Assembly: GCA_021307315.1 (NCBI GenBank)
Contig: JAJSPD010000023.1
Span: forward strand, 310,001-374,000
Direction: 5' to 3'
DNA length: 64,000 bases
Origin: Bisporella sp. PMI_857
Taxonomy: Eukaryota > Ascomycota > Leotiomycetes > Helotiales > Helotiaceae
Shown here: piece by piece, positions 35,621 through 47,719 of the stretch
Layout of the letters: every line of letters starts with the position of its first letter
Numbering within the stretch: position 1 is the first letter of the stretch
Program-made: the position numbers and the translations under genes
The notes under the pieces: model-generated
What the model was told of the DNA's origin: nothing
Databases searched by the model: none
What the model saw: the letters and a program-made list of their open reading frames with translations, nothing else

Positions 35621-37660
35621 TCAGCTCTTAGTACAAGCCGTGTCAGGGCAATATCCGTGATTACAAGCATAACTGCACAGCCCAAGATAACTATCCCCCA
35701 AACCGGGTAACGGCTTGCCAACATCCCCCGTCTCCGGCGGAGGCGGCACCTGAGTCCCATACGCCGTACAAGTGCATGGCCCCGGCGGACAATAACCGAA
35801 GTTGCAGCAAAAACTGCAGAGACCTGCGTAATTGGCGTCTCCTTTGCCAGCGATACATACGTTTCCTGGAGCACTAGTCACAGGCGGTGGTGCGGCGCTC
35901 GTGGTTGTTCGGGTTGTTACAGGAGGTGTTGTTATAGTCGCCTGGGTGGTCGTCGGGCCGCTTGTGCCTGTTGGCTGTGAAGGCGTGGTGCCCAGAGACG
36001 GTGTCGCTGCGCAGGTGGTAACGTGGAGGCCGATTGTGAGACTTCGCAATGCATCAGCTCCCAGTGGGTCAGGGAAACCTTCTGGTACGGTGCCCACGTA
36101 GGCGTTGAAGTTGTAGAGTCCGCAGATGCAGGTGGAAGATATGTCCTTGAGGGAAACGGCAGAAAGAACGGTGGCCCCTCCACGGGTCAGAGAGAATTGT
36201 TGTTGTCCGACTCCCATGTTGACTTGGAATGCTGTAGCTCCTGCTGGTGCGTTGAATGCTTGTGTATTTCCACCAGATCTCACCGTCACAACCCCTGGAG
36301 AGGTGAGCAATGCAACGACGAAAACCGAGTCTGCCATGTCATCCCAGCCATCAGGGCGGCCATTGAAGTAGTTTCCGCTACTGTTGTCTGCAGGTACCAT
36401 TGTGGTGTCGGTAGCGTCGCAGTTTAACGTCCTAAGGTTAGGGCGATACCAGTAAACCAGTTGGTCGGCGGTGATGTAGTTATTTGGTGAGTCTGCTCCT
36501 GCGTGGTAGGCAGCGATAAATGGCTTTGCCAAATCAAGCCACCCGTTGTGCGGCATGTCATTGACCCATTTTGAGTTTCCGTCATCGTTGTGTATTGATG
36601 AAAGAGGACCGATGTAGTGTGATTCCTTGTCCTGGGTTAATGATCTTTTCTGCATTCACGCATATATCTTCATGCATGCTCTTGAATTTGGCGAACATGC
36701 CGAGGCAGTTTGCTTGAGAGGAAATCAAACACATCGAAAGGAGGACAAAGCTTACACCATAGTCATTCCAAGTTATGAGTTCTAGGAACTGTGGCTTCAG
36801 AGACAGAATCTGATTCCAGCGGTTGAACCAAAGCAAGTCACCGGGGAAGACCCAGTTCTTGCTATAAGATACTTCTGGGCCGTAATGAGTACTGAACCAT
36901 GGAGATACAGCTAAGGATGGTCAGCTCGACTCAAGAAGTAGCAAGAAAAAATCACTCACGGGCGATGTATGGCTTCCCGCCAAGAGCAGAGAGGTAGGCC
37001 GTATCGCCATCTGCAACAGTCACAAGGTGGCCTGGGGTAGGAGCTTTATTGGCACCATTGTTATCCCAAGCCTGTCCTATATCAGCATGCGCTCTGTGGC
37101 GGATGGGGACCTCCTACCATCCAATTGAAAGCTCCATCGACCTTGCTGAAGTCTCCTTGCCCAGGGTGGAAATTTGGTGCCCAGAAGACCGGAAAGCCAA
37201 CCGCAGCCCTCATAGCATCAACATCAAAACCATCGCCAATAAATGAAGATGCGAAGACCTTGCCATCATACTTAAGCTGCGCTGGAAGATTGCCATATCG
37301 AGTGATGTAGGACGCAACTTCGCCGGCGCTTTCGGATGGGCTGAACCAGTTGAAATCAAAGCTGATAAAGACCTTCATATCATTACGGGCAGCAGATTCA
37401 TATGCATAATCGAGTTCGTCGTATGTGTAAGAATCTCCATTACCAATGTTCAGGGCGAAAGCATCAATTCCAAAAGCTTTAGCCCGCTGCATATCACTAT
37501 CGAAGGTTGCTGAACTTTTCCGGTTGCCCACAATACCTATCATGTAGTGACAGAACACGAGTCTACCCGTAGCCTGCCTTTTAGCTAGATCATTCTGAGA
37601 TGCCGGGGCTGCTGCTGCTATAGAAGCAGCGAGCAGAGCAAGAACGGCAGAGAACAGCAT
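35621..37660 (-). CDS. Secreted alpha-1,3-glucanase (mutanase), GH71 with CBM24-like modules
   Basis: Hydrolyses cell-wall alpha-1,3-glucan. Exons 37660-37118, 37071-36960, 36910-36756 and 36625-35621 give 604 residues; introns are 46, 49 and 130 bp. A signal peptide (about 1-20) is followed by a Kex2-like LAKR site. The GH71 domain covers about residues 30-430 and includes VFCHYMIGIV, DAFALNIGNGD, FISFDFNWF and the conserved TWNDYGESHYIGPL formed across the last splice join. A Thr/Pro-rich linker then leads to two cysteine-rich repeats, YAGLCSFCCNFGYCPPGPC and YLGLCSYACNHGYCPDTAC, matching CBM24 alpha-glucan-binding modules. The last module ends at the stop. Role in wall remodelling or attack on other fungi is inferred. 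Confidence 0.94.
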
Positions 37661-39409
37661 GATGAAGTTCGAGTGCGAAAATCAAGGAAATACTGATGAT
37701 GAACAAATTCCATTTTTCGGCGTGCGTGGAGTAGATATAAAGAACTGATTTTCTACATGGATAATGAGTTGATGAACCCCTGGAAGATTACTAGGTACCG
37801 GGGAGTCCATTCCGGGGTTACACAAGCTCTGTACCCACCAAGTTACAGTCACATTGCATCGTTTCCCTGTTGGTCATAATACTACATGCGGCTATAAAGA
37901 CCCATAGAAAGAAGGATATCTAAGCCTCGGCGTTGCTATCGTAGAACGTATATAATCAGCCAACATTGCTTTCTGATATGTTGCGTGGTCAGCGTCTTCA
38001 AAGTCCTTGTCAAAGGTGGTCGCACCATCAGTCCGCTCCTCATATATGATTGAGACCTGATCCGAAGACGTCCCTAACGTACTCCTGAGACTTAGTATTG
38101 TTATCGTGAGTTCCGTACCAGCTCGTGTATTAGACGGCTATTCGTCTGATGTGTTTGTACGAAAGCCGAGTGCCCTACTAAGAATGTGTCCATTGGGATT
38201 GAAGACTCCAGTTTCAGGAAAGGACCAGAAAAGGATATCGGCTACAATGTGGGTATACGCAACGAGGTATTCGACTGGTGCATTTGTTTAGAGAAGAGGG
38301 GAAGCCAGTACGGCCCGACTCGACATAGCCCAGGGGAGGGTATTATAATGTTGTAGTGCACAGCCCGAAAGCAGATGCTCATATCATGAGGAGAATTGGG
38401 GGGTATGGTCGGTAGCCACCACCCTCGAATTCCATTTCCCCATTTGGGGATGGATCTCCTGGACCCTGGCGCGCCATCTTTTCAACCTTATTTCAACGGC
38501 ACAGCAACGTTTCTCCTGAATCCTTTTTAATCCTTTTTTCGTTGCTCATTAGTTTCCCTATTTCCACTCTTGCTTGGATCCTGGGTCAATGCCATGTTTA
38601 GCCTTAGGTTCTGGTCTGACGCCTCCCTGTCATTATAGGGGCGCTTAGAGAGGATGCAGCCCCCTAACCACACTTATTTGTCTCTATGATGTGAGAGATT
38701 CAGAGAGCTAAGGCGCAAAAATTTAGCTACGGGATAAGAAAACTAAAATCCTGCTGCCAGGACAAAATCTTTACCTAAAAAGGAGCGGCTGTCGCCTTCT
38801 TTGTAATACCTCTCACTCGTCTCTACATTGGCACCTAACTTTCATAAGCGCTGAACTGCTGTGTAATTGTCGCGTTGGCATGACTGTTGACTTTTGGTTT
38901 GAGCATTTAATTCAAGGAAGAACGGTAATTCCGATATCCAGAGGTGGACCTACGCGGTCTAACCCGTTTTCAAAAGCCATGGTGGCAAGTATGGCAAACA
39001 CACTTATAGGTAATTACGCTGGTATTTAATTTTCTGCCTCGTTTATAGGCGGCTGTTCGCTATATCTATAATATTAAGAATAGTTTTCCGGTTAACGATA
39101 TAGAATATTTGCTGTTTTTACGCATAAATTGCGCTTAAAGCCTAATGGGAACCCCTTCACAGCATATTCCTTAACCATTATTCCCTCGGCAACCACCTCT
39201 TACAGTCATTGCATCATCTTCAATTGAGCTCCCATTCACCCTCATGTCACCTAAAATATCTTCTTCGTTCATCTTTGCGGTAACCCCAGAATGGGACTCT
39301 TGGGCAAGGCTGACGATCATTATTATTTTGTCTCTCGATGTCTTCATTTCAGTGGTGACTACCAGATCGTGCATTGAATGGGGGAGCTATTGCCCTAGAG
39401 GAAGGCCGT
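37661..39409. other. Long spacer, no supported gene
   Basis: About 1.75 kb, AT-rich in its second half, upstream of the GH71 gene and downstream of the RBR pseudogene. Small frames such as 38106-38291 have no motif. Entry into the less conserved part of the window begins here. Confidence 0.5.
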
Positions 39410-40355
39410 TCAAATGGTAGCAGTACTCCGAATTGAGGTTGTGCTCTCGTCCCAGATGGTACGACGGCTCGAGACTCTTCGGCTGGGTATCCGGAAGATC
39501 ATGAAGCGCCGTTGCATGAGACTGGTCTTGGGCTGCAGAAAGCTTCCATTAGGAGCGCGGCCGATCTGGCTAAGGAAATGGAAAGTTCCTTTAAGGAAGG
39601 GTTGGAAGCTGGCTTGAAGCTTCATTGCAGGTGGAAGGTTGGCAACTGTAAGTGGCCGTTGATTTTGTGCCAGTTCGTTCTGCTCTTGTCCAGGGTTCTG
39701 GGAGCATGAGGGTAAGTCTCCTGAGCGCACAGCCTCATCCACGGGCAAATCCTCTTCTCCAAGACTTTCTAGGGATGGTCTTCGTCTACATAGGCATCTA
39801 CCCCGGTCAGCACCGCAAGTATAGCAAAAGTTTTTACCGCAAGACAGACACTATACGATTAGCTTCCTCTCGTAAGAATGTATCACAGCCTTAAGCTGCA
39901 TATGGGGAAACTCGTTGATTCTTTTTTTAATCTTCGATATGTGGGGGGAAGGCGTAGTGACTCACGTTAGTATAGTGGCAACCATCCATCAGTTCAACCA
40001 TATTGCCACAGTGTGGACATAGCTTCCAACCTTCCGCTTCGGCCATATCCAGAAGCTGTTCAGTTTCCTTATCTTATTCATAATCCTTCCCTGGATGAGA
40101 CTTCTGCCTACATGACGTACACACAACAGTTTTGCACTTATAACAGGTCCCTTCACCACCGCCCACATTCTCCGGCCGCAAGAGCTCCGAGCATTGCGGC
40201 ATGGGGCAGTATATCTTGTTTTCTACAAGAAGCTCATCTACTCGTTTTTGATACTTTGTCGCTGTTTGCTCAGACAGAGCGGCTGCTGGCCTGATGCGCT
40301 TAGCGCAGCATTTTGGGGGAGAGTTTGTGCAGCGAAGGGAAGTCTTCCCGGATAA
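39410..40355 (-). pseudogene. RBR (RING-IBR-RING) E3 ubiquitin ligase, disrupted
   Basis: The minus strand encodes a recognisable RBR fragment. Exon 40355-39966 ends RING1 (PPKCCAKRI), then the IBR zinc finger (IYCPMPQCSELLRPE, GTCYKCKTVVCTSCRQKSH), then RING2 (GWKLCPHCGNMVELMDGCHY). A 115-bp intron (GTGAGT to TAG, 39851-39965) joins to exon 39850-39410, which completes RING2 with CLSCGKNFCYTCGADRGRC. The frame has an in-frame TAA at 40076-40074 inside the IBR region and a TAA at 40358 that removes the rest of RING1. No full N-terminal RING1 is found upstream. Residues after RING2 are of low complexity and uncertain. RBR proteins are strongly expanded in some filamentous fungi; this copy looks dead. 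Confidence 0.72.
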
Positions 40356-41272
40356 TTAGACCATGTGCTATTCTTTGTCCTGTAAGGACGATATGAAGGC
40401 AGGCAAGAGCTACCCTCCACATAATCTTTGAGTTAAGCAACCTAGAAGGATTAAAGTCCAAATCTAAAAGTAGTTTTAGTTTTATTTCAGAAAGGTCCAA
40501 ATGAATTTGCATCAACCTATAACAATGTGAAAGTGGTAAGTTCAATGTGCACCTTTACACGGCAAGATTGACTGATCTGTTGGAATAAAATAGCCGTCCG
40601 GACTTGAGCACTCTTGAACTATTATGGTTATAGACTTACTTCATTTAAATATACGATACGTTCTGATCTAATACTATATGAATTCTTGTTCTAATCTTGA
40701 AGCATTTCGTGGCGGCTCCTACCTCATCCTAGACCGGAGGGCAATTGTGGAATCGGAACATATTGCTCAAATGGATACAACTTGATAAATATCATCAACA
40801 CCCGGAGGCTAATCACAGTGCTGCACCTTAAATCAAAACCAAGCACAGCGAAGGTTTCAAAGTACCACTATGAATCACAATTTTCATGTGCTTTCAAATT
40901 GAGGTTGAAAAAGCTTTGGAATGCATTTTGACTAATACCTCGGATGTCTGGACAAGTCGGGCAAGTATGGCTACAATTACCTCTGCAAAATTACCATGGC
41001 CATCGTATTTTCATCAGATTTGTTATTGCAGGAGGATGAATGAGCTATGTACAGTCAATAAAGGCAAAGGCTCTAAAACTAAGCAAGGACTAGAGGAAAG
41101 TAGCGTGCCATGTCGGTGCTTTTTCAGCTGAACCTAGTCTTAAATAGGAGCAGGTGCCGACCCTTAGCTGACTTAGCAGGAGCTTCACAAGCTATAACGC
41201 TTTGGTGTTCCTTTATAAAATTTAACAATTACAAATACTCCAATCTATAGTGGTTTGAATTTCAGACTCAGT
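40356..41272. other. Spacer, AT-rich
   Basis: Between the RBR pseudogene and the first regulator gene. An 81-codon minus frame at 40300-40545 overlaps the expected RING1 position in another frame but shows no clear cysteine pattern. Nothing else is supported. Confidence 0.5.
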
Positions 41273-43424
41273 TTAGCTATTATCTTTTAACAATTTAAGA
41301 ATCAACATTGCAAGGTTGTATATACTACTAGGTCCAATCGTTAACGCCATTTCGGAAAACCATTGTATTTTGGCTTGTTTTACATTGTTAGTATTTTGCT
41401 CATTTATAAAAGAACGCAAATTAGAGCAAAATGAACGATACTCCATCATGATAGGGAATTGCCGAGAGACGACTGATAGAATTTCCATTCCAAGATCAAG
41501 ATATTTTTCGCATTCTTGGAGTTCGCTCGAATCTAGGATTTTCAGAGTTGCCTGTCTTCTGGAGCTTGTAATACAGTACAATAAGGCCATACAGGCGCGA
41601 AGAGCAGTGTAACCCGTGATCCAAGATAGGGTTGAACGTCCCTGCATACTTTTCCGAGTCAGGCTTTTTATGACAGCCAAGGCGCAGGACATAGGCTCGC
41701 TAAGCTGGATGGGATGAGAAAAGAAGGTATCGTTAGTCGAGGTTATGGAAGCAAGCGTTCTGGGGTTTCTGGCATAAGGTGAAGGTTGACTTGAGAAAAG
41801 ATTGCTTGCTTCTGCCGATATGATATGATCTGTGATGACTTTCAGAGATAGTGAGTTAAGTAATGAGCTGAAATGCTCTTCCTGCTCAATAGGATAGCCT
41901 CCAGAGTGTACCGGGCTGCTAGTTTCCCAGTGAAGAAGGTGGTTCAAATAATATGTGGAGGGACGACTGCCGTTGTCACGAGTGATTTTGGATTGTAGAA
42001 GCCCATACTGATAAAGGTGGATCTGTCGCCGTTCTTCAGAAGTCAAATTGGATGAGAATGGTTCCCTGGAACCAGGTAGCTTGCAGGGAATTAGCTCAGA
42101 CCTTGCGGAGAAGTTGAATAACGCAACCAACCTCAATTGTGATATATCCATCATCAACCCCAAAAGGTCGATCTAAAGCAGAAGATGCTAAGCTGTAATT
42201 TGTCAGAAAAGAGCCTCAAAAATTATAAATAGACTTATAAGAACCATACCGATCGAGAAAATAGCACAGCCAAAATGCCCAGCGTCTATGTTCAAGATCT
42301 TCCTCGGTTGTGTCATGCCGAGGTCTAGTAACTTCCCGATGGAACCCTAGAGCGATGCACTTCTTCATAGCCACTCCAGTTAAGTGCCATGTGGCGCCTG
42401 CTGCGGAGCTATGGAGAGAATAAATCACAAGTAATATCAAGCAGTAAATTATGTCCACGCCATCTTCTAGTTCAAAGACCTTATCCAGAATCTTCAACGC
42501 CTTGGAAAGGATGTGGATGGAGATGAAGGAGGCTTGAGCCGTGGGGTAGGTGTCTGAGACTAATGGAGTAATGGCCAGAACCATATATGCCATGAACACC
42601 TTTGCTGGATCTTGTTTTAGACTCGATTCATATTCGACTTCACTTGACGCTGTTATGGCTGACATGCCCTGCATGACTCCCTCTCTTGGCAAATGAGGAT
42701 AGCGGTAGTCCACAACATCATAATACGTTTGAACATAGCTCAGAACGTCTGCATGGGGAAGGTGGAGTCGCTCAGGAATTGTCGAAGTCGACTGTCGGAT
42801 GTTTTTATTAATTCTATCCCATAATGCATCGCTGCGAGCAGCATTCTGGGGGTTGCCACCATAGCTCTCGGTTATAGCACAGATGATACCTGGCATAGAT
42901 ATGCCACGCAAAAACTCTGTGGCACGGCTTGTTGGTTCCGCCATCGCGCTCAGTGAAAGCAGTGCTATATCGGGACTATGTCTTCGACTACGCGCTTCGC
43001 TGCTGCCCGCCTTCTTTCCAATATTGCTCTGTCGTGATTGAGATTCCTCTTCAACTGCCTCTTTTTCGCTGCCACGCACTGGCTGTGACTCGTGCTGTTG
43101 AGCTGTAGGTTCAATGGTCAAGCAATTTTCTGTCTCATTGCGATCTGTAACAGGTTGCTGCTCTGTTGCCCTCGTTTCAGAGGTCACTCCGTGCTCTATC
43201 GCTATCTCTCTGAGCTCCTTCAGTTGGGCCTCCATGATTTCGATAACCCCTCTCGGCTGCACTCCGCCGACATCGTTGCGCACCATCGTGCTCTCACCTC
43301 TGCCGTTAACACACTCGATCTGAGATCGTAGACATTGTGAGCAGCTGGGAATTTTCCGGTCGCAGCGTTGCTTCCGCCGGCTGCAACGCTCACAAGCCAC
43401 GGTCCTCAAGATTTCCTCCATCAT
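41273..43424 (-). CDS. Zn2Cys6 transcription factor 1
   Basis: Exons 43424-42250, 42192-42132 and 42079-41273 give 680 residues; introns are 57 and 52 bp. The Gal4-type binuclear zinc cluster is at residues about 10-37: CERCSRRKQRCDRKIPSCSQ and on to IEC, spacing C-x2-C-x6-C-x6-C-x2-C-x6-C. A Gln/Glu-rich linker follows. The fungal-specific regulatory domain has YYDVVDYRYPHLPRE, IYCLILLVIYSLHS, HRRWAFWLCYFLDR and, across the intron, LASSALDRPFGVDD. The start is the first ATG of two tandem codons; the frame runs open upstream to a non-ATG codon. It is head to head with the second regulator, 446 bp apart, and probably controls nearby catabolic genes (inference). Confidence 0.88.
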
Positions 43425-43870
43425 GACCAGCAGGACATGAAGATCTACGAGCGGCGAGGGTTGCTGAGCTGATGACAATGACGACGAATTATCGACACGC
43501 CATCAGCTCGCATTATAGCTGCTCGCAATGGTGTATTTTGCAAGAAATATACAGTAACAACCTCGCTTGCCCCCACATTCGCTCCTGAGATGTCCATGTG
43601 GAGTTGGAGCATGACTCGCGGCCGGAATCCGCATCTAGCTAGCAGGTTTGTATTAGTGCCCTTCCCAGCCGGAGCACCACCGATTCTTACAACACCAGCC
43701 ATCAGACCACAAAGAATCACTAACTGTCTTTTCAATCCAGGGGTTCGTGCAAGTTAGGTGCTAATCTGCAATCGGGTTCGCATGTCTGATAGCGTAAGGC
43801 TAACCTTAGGGTTATCGCGGCCTCTCCAGCATACCTGCAATCCCATCCAAAATCCAAATCAACCTGCACT
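43425..43870. promoter_or_regulatory. Bidirectional promoter between two Zn2Cys6 regulators
   Basis: A 446-bp gap separates the two start codons. CGG/CCG triplets of the sort bound by Zn2Cys6 dimers occur (for example GCGGCCGGAATCC around 43617-43630 and ATCGCGGCC around 43815), but such triplets are common and no site is proven. Confidence 0.45.
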
Positions 43871-46597
43871 ATGAGCCTGCCCATAGAGCAGCACAGTGGC
43901 TCTAATGATTCATATTCAAACAAACCACCCCCCCGGAAGCGAGCAAGGCTTGCCACCCACGCGACGGAGCAGGTGAGCGTCTCGTGTAGCCGTTGCAAGG
44001 AGAAGAAAATCAAGGTTCGTTCGAGCGTACAAACGCACACGTTTCCATGGTGGGCATTGATACTAAGGTCACTCTTAGTGCGATTTCGATATTCCAATGT
44101 GCCGTCCATGCTTTAAGACAGGTTCGGCTTGTGTCATTATGGACACCTCATCGGGAAATGTGTACACCCGAGAGTTAGCATACCCCAGTGCAACTCGTAT
44201 GGCCACTGATGTACTAATTCTAATGCTCAACAATAGGCAGGTCTTATCGCTTCAGAAAGACATCGACAAGCTACAAGACGAGCTCAGATCACGTGGTATC
44301 AATGTTAGGGAAGTATCCCGACCGGACTCGAGTGAGTCGTGGCGTCGCCCGCCTCCAAATATTCATTCGAGGAAGACGCAAATACGGCATATTTCCAAAT
44401 TCATTGGAGACGAAAGTGGAACAGGGTAAGCCCGTACCTGCAAATGAACTGCCTGAATTACCAATACTGACATGTTTAAAAGGTTCATTCAACATATCCT
44501 TCGTGCTATCAGGCGTAGCCTGAAAGATGCAAACTTCCCTCATTCTTCCCAGGAAATAATTTTTGGTCCAACCTTGACGGAGCACCCTGCACACGCACTT
44601 CCCAATGAAGCAGATGGCAAAAAACTAATCGATGCTTAGTACGTGCGTGCACTCTGTATCAAGGAAACTACCAGGCACTGGCAGTATACTTGACGTGGCT
44701 GCAAGTACTAACTGAATACCGAAACAGTCTCACAGGATTTCACGTTCAGCACACCTTCCTACAGAGAAAGGTTGTGCTAAATCTCTACAAGACTGTGTAT
44801 CAACACGCGCCAACTCCAATGGAACCTTCGGAGAAGCAGTTTCCGCAGCAAAAGAAGGATCTCTTCCAACTGAATATGATTTTCGCACTCGCGAGCATCG
44901 ATTTGCATCGCAGGAATGAAAGCAATAAACACCCATTCGGCTATTTCACTGCTGCGCTACTTAATCTGAACGGAATTCTAGGGTTTGAAACTATTGAGGA
45001 CATTCAAGGTTTCTTGTTGATCGCACAATTTGGATTATACTACTACATCGGTATTATTTTAATAGCCTTGTCACCTGCATCACTAACGATTCTAGGTTGC
45101 TCTGTTTGGGAACTTTGCCAGATATGTATCAGGATTTGTATCGAGCTAGGTCTGCATAGACCGCCACGAGTAGCTTCACCAAATCTCCTTACCGAGCAGA
45201 TGAGACGCAGAGTATTCTGGGAATGCTACCAATTGGATAGAATCAGCTCCGTGGCACTCGGTCGTCCGTTCGGAATCGAAGATTCGGCTATTGAGATTGA
45301 TACCCCGTTCGATGCTGATGACGAATATCTAGAGCAAATTTCGTATTGTAACCAAAATATCTCTACTCTTACTCAGTCATGCTCAAAAAACGGAGAAGTA
45401 GCGGTTTTTAATTGCTATATTCGTTTGAGAAATGTCGCCGGTCGCATATACCGTGCTTTGCATTCCAACATTTCTAATGACTCCGAGCCAAATAGGAAAC
45501 CGACTCCTAGGACTTTACAATCTCAGCAAGTGCCACTAGAGGCAGGAGATGCGTATCAACTATTTTGTGAATTCTACTCAGAGCTTAAATCCTGGAGTCT
45601 CACATGCCCTGTGTTCCAAGAACCTAGCTGTCTAGCTCAAACACCAGAATGGTTTTCATTTCTTTATGATCGAGAGAAACTTACCTTAATACAGGCGGTC
45701 ATTGATCGAGTTCATTCGCGGTCTGCTTTTCCACCTAAGGAGCTCTTGAATCCATGTCACAATATTGCAGTTGCGATCATACACAAATATAATGACTTGA
45801 GAAAACGGGGTCAGGTCACATACAGCTGGAGTTATCTCCAACTCATTCTGTCGTGTGGTCTAAGCGTCATCTTCTGTGTGCTGGTAAAGTTGGATCATCG
45901 CAGGAAGGATTGTGCAGGTCCTGACAGAAGCTGGTTATCTAATCGTTGGACCGGTCTGGATCCAGAAGCATTTAAAGATTTCTCGATATTCGAGTCTTCC
46001 GCAGCCATTGATGAATGTACAGAAGTTCATACGTGGATGGCTGAGTCGAGCAGAGAGATGGGCAGGTACGCTCGTTTCTTTGATATGATGCGGCGTGGAA
46101 TCCAGGAGAGGATCAAGCATTCGCAAGCTCATAGTTTTAAAGGAGGCCGCCATGGACGGATATCAAATTCTCAACCATCATCCATAGAACATTTTGATGA
46201 CTCTCAGATGATTTCTTTAGACGAATCACATCGTCGTTATAGAGTTCAAGAATTCAGTATGACGAAATCAAACACCCATGCGTGCACTGGTTTTAACGAT
46301 CAAGGGCAACCTGATAGCGGGAGATATTGTCCTGAGAATCCAAATGAGAATATACTTATTGATCAGCAGAATACTTTAGCCTTTTATCCCAACCATTCTC
46401 ACCAGCTCCCTTCAAGTCTGCCAACCCTAGGCGCAGAAAACACTTTTGAACCTTTAGTAAGACAAGTGTTTGGAGATGAACCATCCATTGGCTTTCGAGA
46501 AATGGAATATCAGGATGGCGTGGACAATTGCTCTTGGGATTTCTTACAGAACCCGTTGTTGGCGGAGTTCACTTCCGGCTTAGAAGGATACATGTAA
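43871..46597 (+). CDS. Zn2Cys6 transcription factor 2
   Basis: Six exons, 43871-44014, 44079-44173, 44237-44425, 44483-44638, 44728-45050 and 45096-46597, give 802 residues. The zinc cluster is split by intron 1: CSRCKEKKIK in exon 1 and CDFDIPMCRPCFKTGSAC in exon 2, again C-x2-C-x6-C-x6-C-x2-C-x6-C. A coiled-coil (EQVLSLQKDIDKLQDEL) follows. The regulatory domain starts at GKKLIDAYLTGFHVQHTFLQ and has RRRVFWECYQLDRISSVALG, then RPFGIEDSAIEID. Introns 2 (63 bp) and 5 (45 bp) are stop-free multiples of three. The ATG at about 44690 sits inside intron 4 and is not the start. The C terminus is Ser/Gln/Asn-rich, as in activation domains. Confidence 0.88.
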
Positions 46598-46699
46598 TGA
46601 ACAATAGTAAGAAAATGCCCTGCAGATTCCAATGCTCCAAAGTTTCAATTCAGATCTATAACACCCAAAGGAGGTAAATTGATAGCAATTCCAGAATAT

Positions 46700-47719
46700 C
46701 TACCCGCCCGCCTCTGCGTTGCTCAAACCGGAAAAGGTCGACACAAACTTATATATACCGTCGATAGCAGCATTTGTGGTTGCAATCTGTGTCTCATCTG
46801 TCGCAGCAGCAATATGTGGCGTCCCGACGATGTTTCCACAAGTCCAAAGATCCTGATATTTCTCTCGAGTTGGAGGCTCCTGCTCATGGCAATCTAGACC
46901 CGCACCCCAAATTGCGCTTCTAATTAATGCCTCACGAAGGGCTGCCTCATCAATGATTCCACCACGTGCCGTGTTTATCAAAATTGCATTCTTCTTCATC
47001 AATGCAAATTGAGCATGAGAGATCATCCCTGCTGTTTCTTCTGTCAGAGGAACGTGGACCGTTATCACATCCGCAGGTTTCAATACTTCCTCCAGAGTCC
47101 AGACTCGGGTATGAGGAATATCTCTCCATAAATGCGGATCGTCTGGCATGTGTTTATCATACACAACAACATTTGCGTCGAAAGCAGCTACAAACATCTT
47201 TGCAACTGCCCGACCGATGTTCCCCATCCCTACAATCCCGATAGTCTTGCCAGTCAATAAAAGGCCTGTGCAAGTTTCTTTTCGGATTGTTTCTCCATCA
47301 ACAACCTGCCTCACCCAGATCCCTGGAATCTTCCGTGCAACACTTAGAGCTAATGCCATAGTCATCTCTGCAACAGCTCCGGCGTTGACTCCTGGAGTAT
47401 TGAAGATCTGTACATTATGCTCTGCGCAAGCGACTGCATCGATTTTCTCGATTCCAACACCCTGTTTTCCAATGATGCGAAGATGAGGTGCTACTTCCAG
47501 GTCGGACCGTGTAATATAGTAGTCTTTGATGAGAATTGCTGTTGCATGACTCCGCCACTTGAGTACCAGCGGATCGTCGTAGTGGATGCAGTCAAACAGT
47601 GATTCGGCATATGCTACTGAAGTGGGATGGAACTCGCTCAAGATGTAGAGAACTGGCTTTTGTGCATCAACCGCCAGAGCAGTCTCTAAGAGCTTATTTG
47701 TGACTGCTAAAGGAGACAT
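46700..47719 (-). CDS. D-isomer-specific 2-hydroxyacid dehydrogenase
   Basis: Single exon, 339 residues. NAD-dependent enzyme that interconverts 2-oxo acids and D-2-hydroxyacids. The Rossmann signature TIGIVGMGNIGRAV lies at about 158-171. The catalytic set is visible: Arg in LINTARGGIID (about 250), Glu in GAGLDCHEQEP and His in VGTPHIAAATD (about 300). The N-terminal substrate domain has the conserved LRIIGKQGVGIEKID. It resembles 3-phosphoglycerate dehydrogenase-like proteins but lacks the C-terminal ACT domain, so a role in serine synthesis is unlikely. Its stop is 102 bp from the end of regulator 2, and it is divergent from the DAL5-type transporter, which suggests use in a shared pathway. 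Confidence 0.9.
   Translation of the reverse strand: MSPLAVTNKLLETALAVDAQKPVLYILSEFHPTSVAYAESLFDCIHYDDPLVLKWRSHATAILIKDYYITRSDLEVAPHLRIIGKQGVGIEKIDAVACAEHNVQIFNTPGVNAGAVAEMTMALALSVARKIPGIWVRQVVDGETIRKETCTGLLLTGKTIGIVGMGNIGRAVAKMFVAAFDANVVVYDKHMPDDPHLWRDIPHTRVWTLEEVLKPADVITVHVPLTEETAGMISHAQFALMKKNAILINTARGGIIDEAALREALIRSAIWGAGLDCHEQEPPTREKYQDLWTCGNIVGTPHIAAATDETQIATTNAAIDGIYKFVSTFSGLSNAEAGG

Noticed and set aside
39414..39709. Plus-strand frames with protein-like sequence (LHETGLGLQKASIRSAADLA)
   Set aside because: The RBR cysteine pattern and intron place the real frame on the minus strand here, so the plus-strand reading is taken as its shadow.
44690..44727. ATG at 44690 as the start of regulator 2
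   Set aside because: It is inside an intron; upstream exons encode the zinc cluster and coiled-coil and join in frame at 44728.
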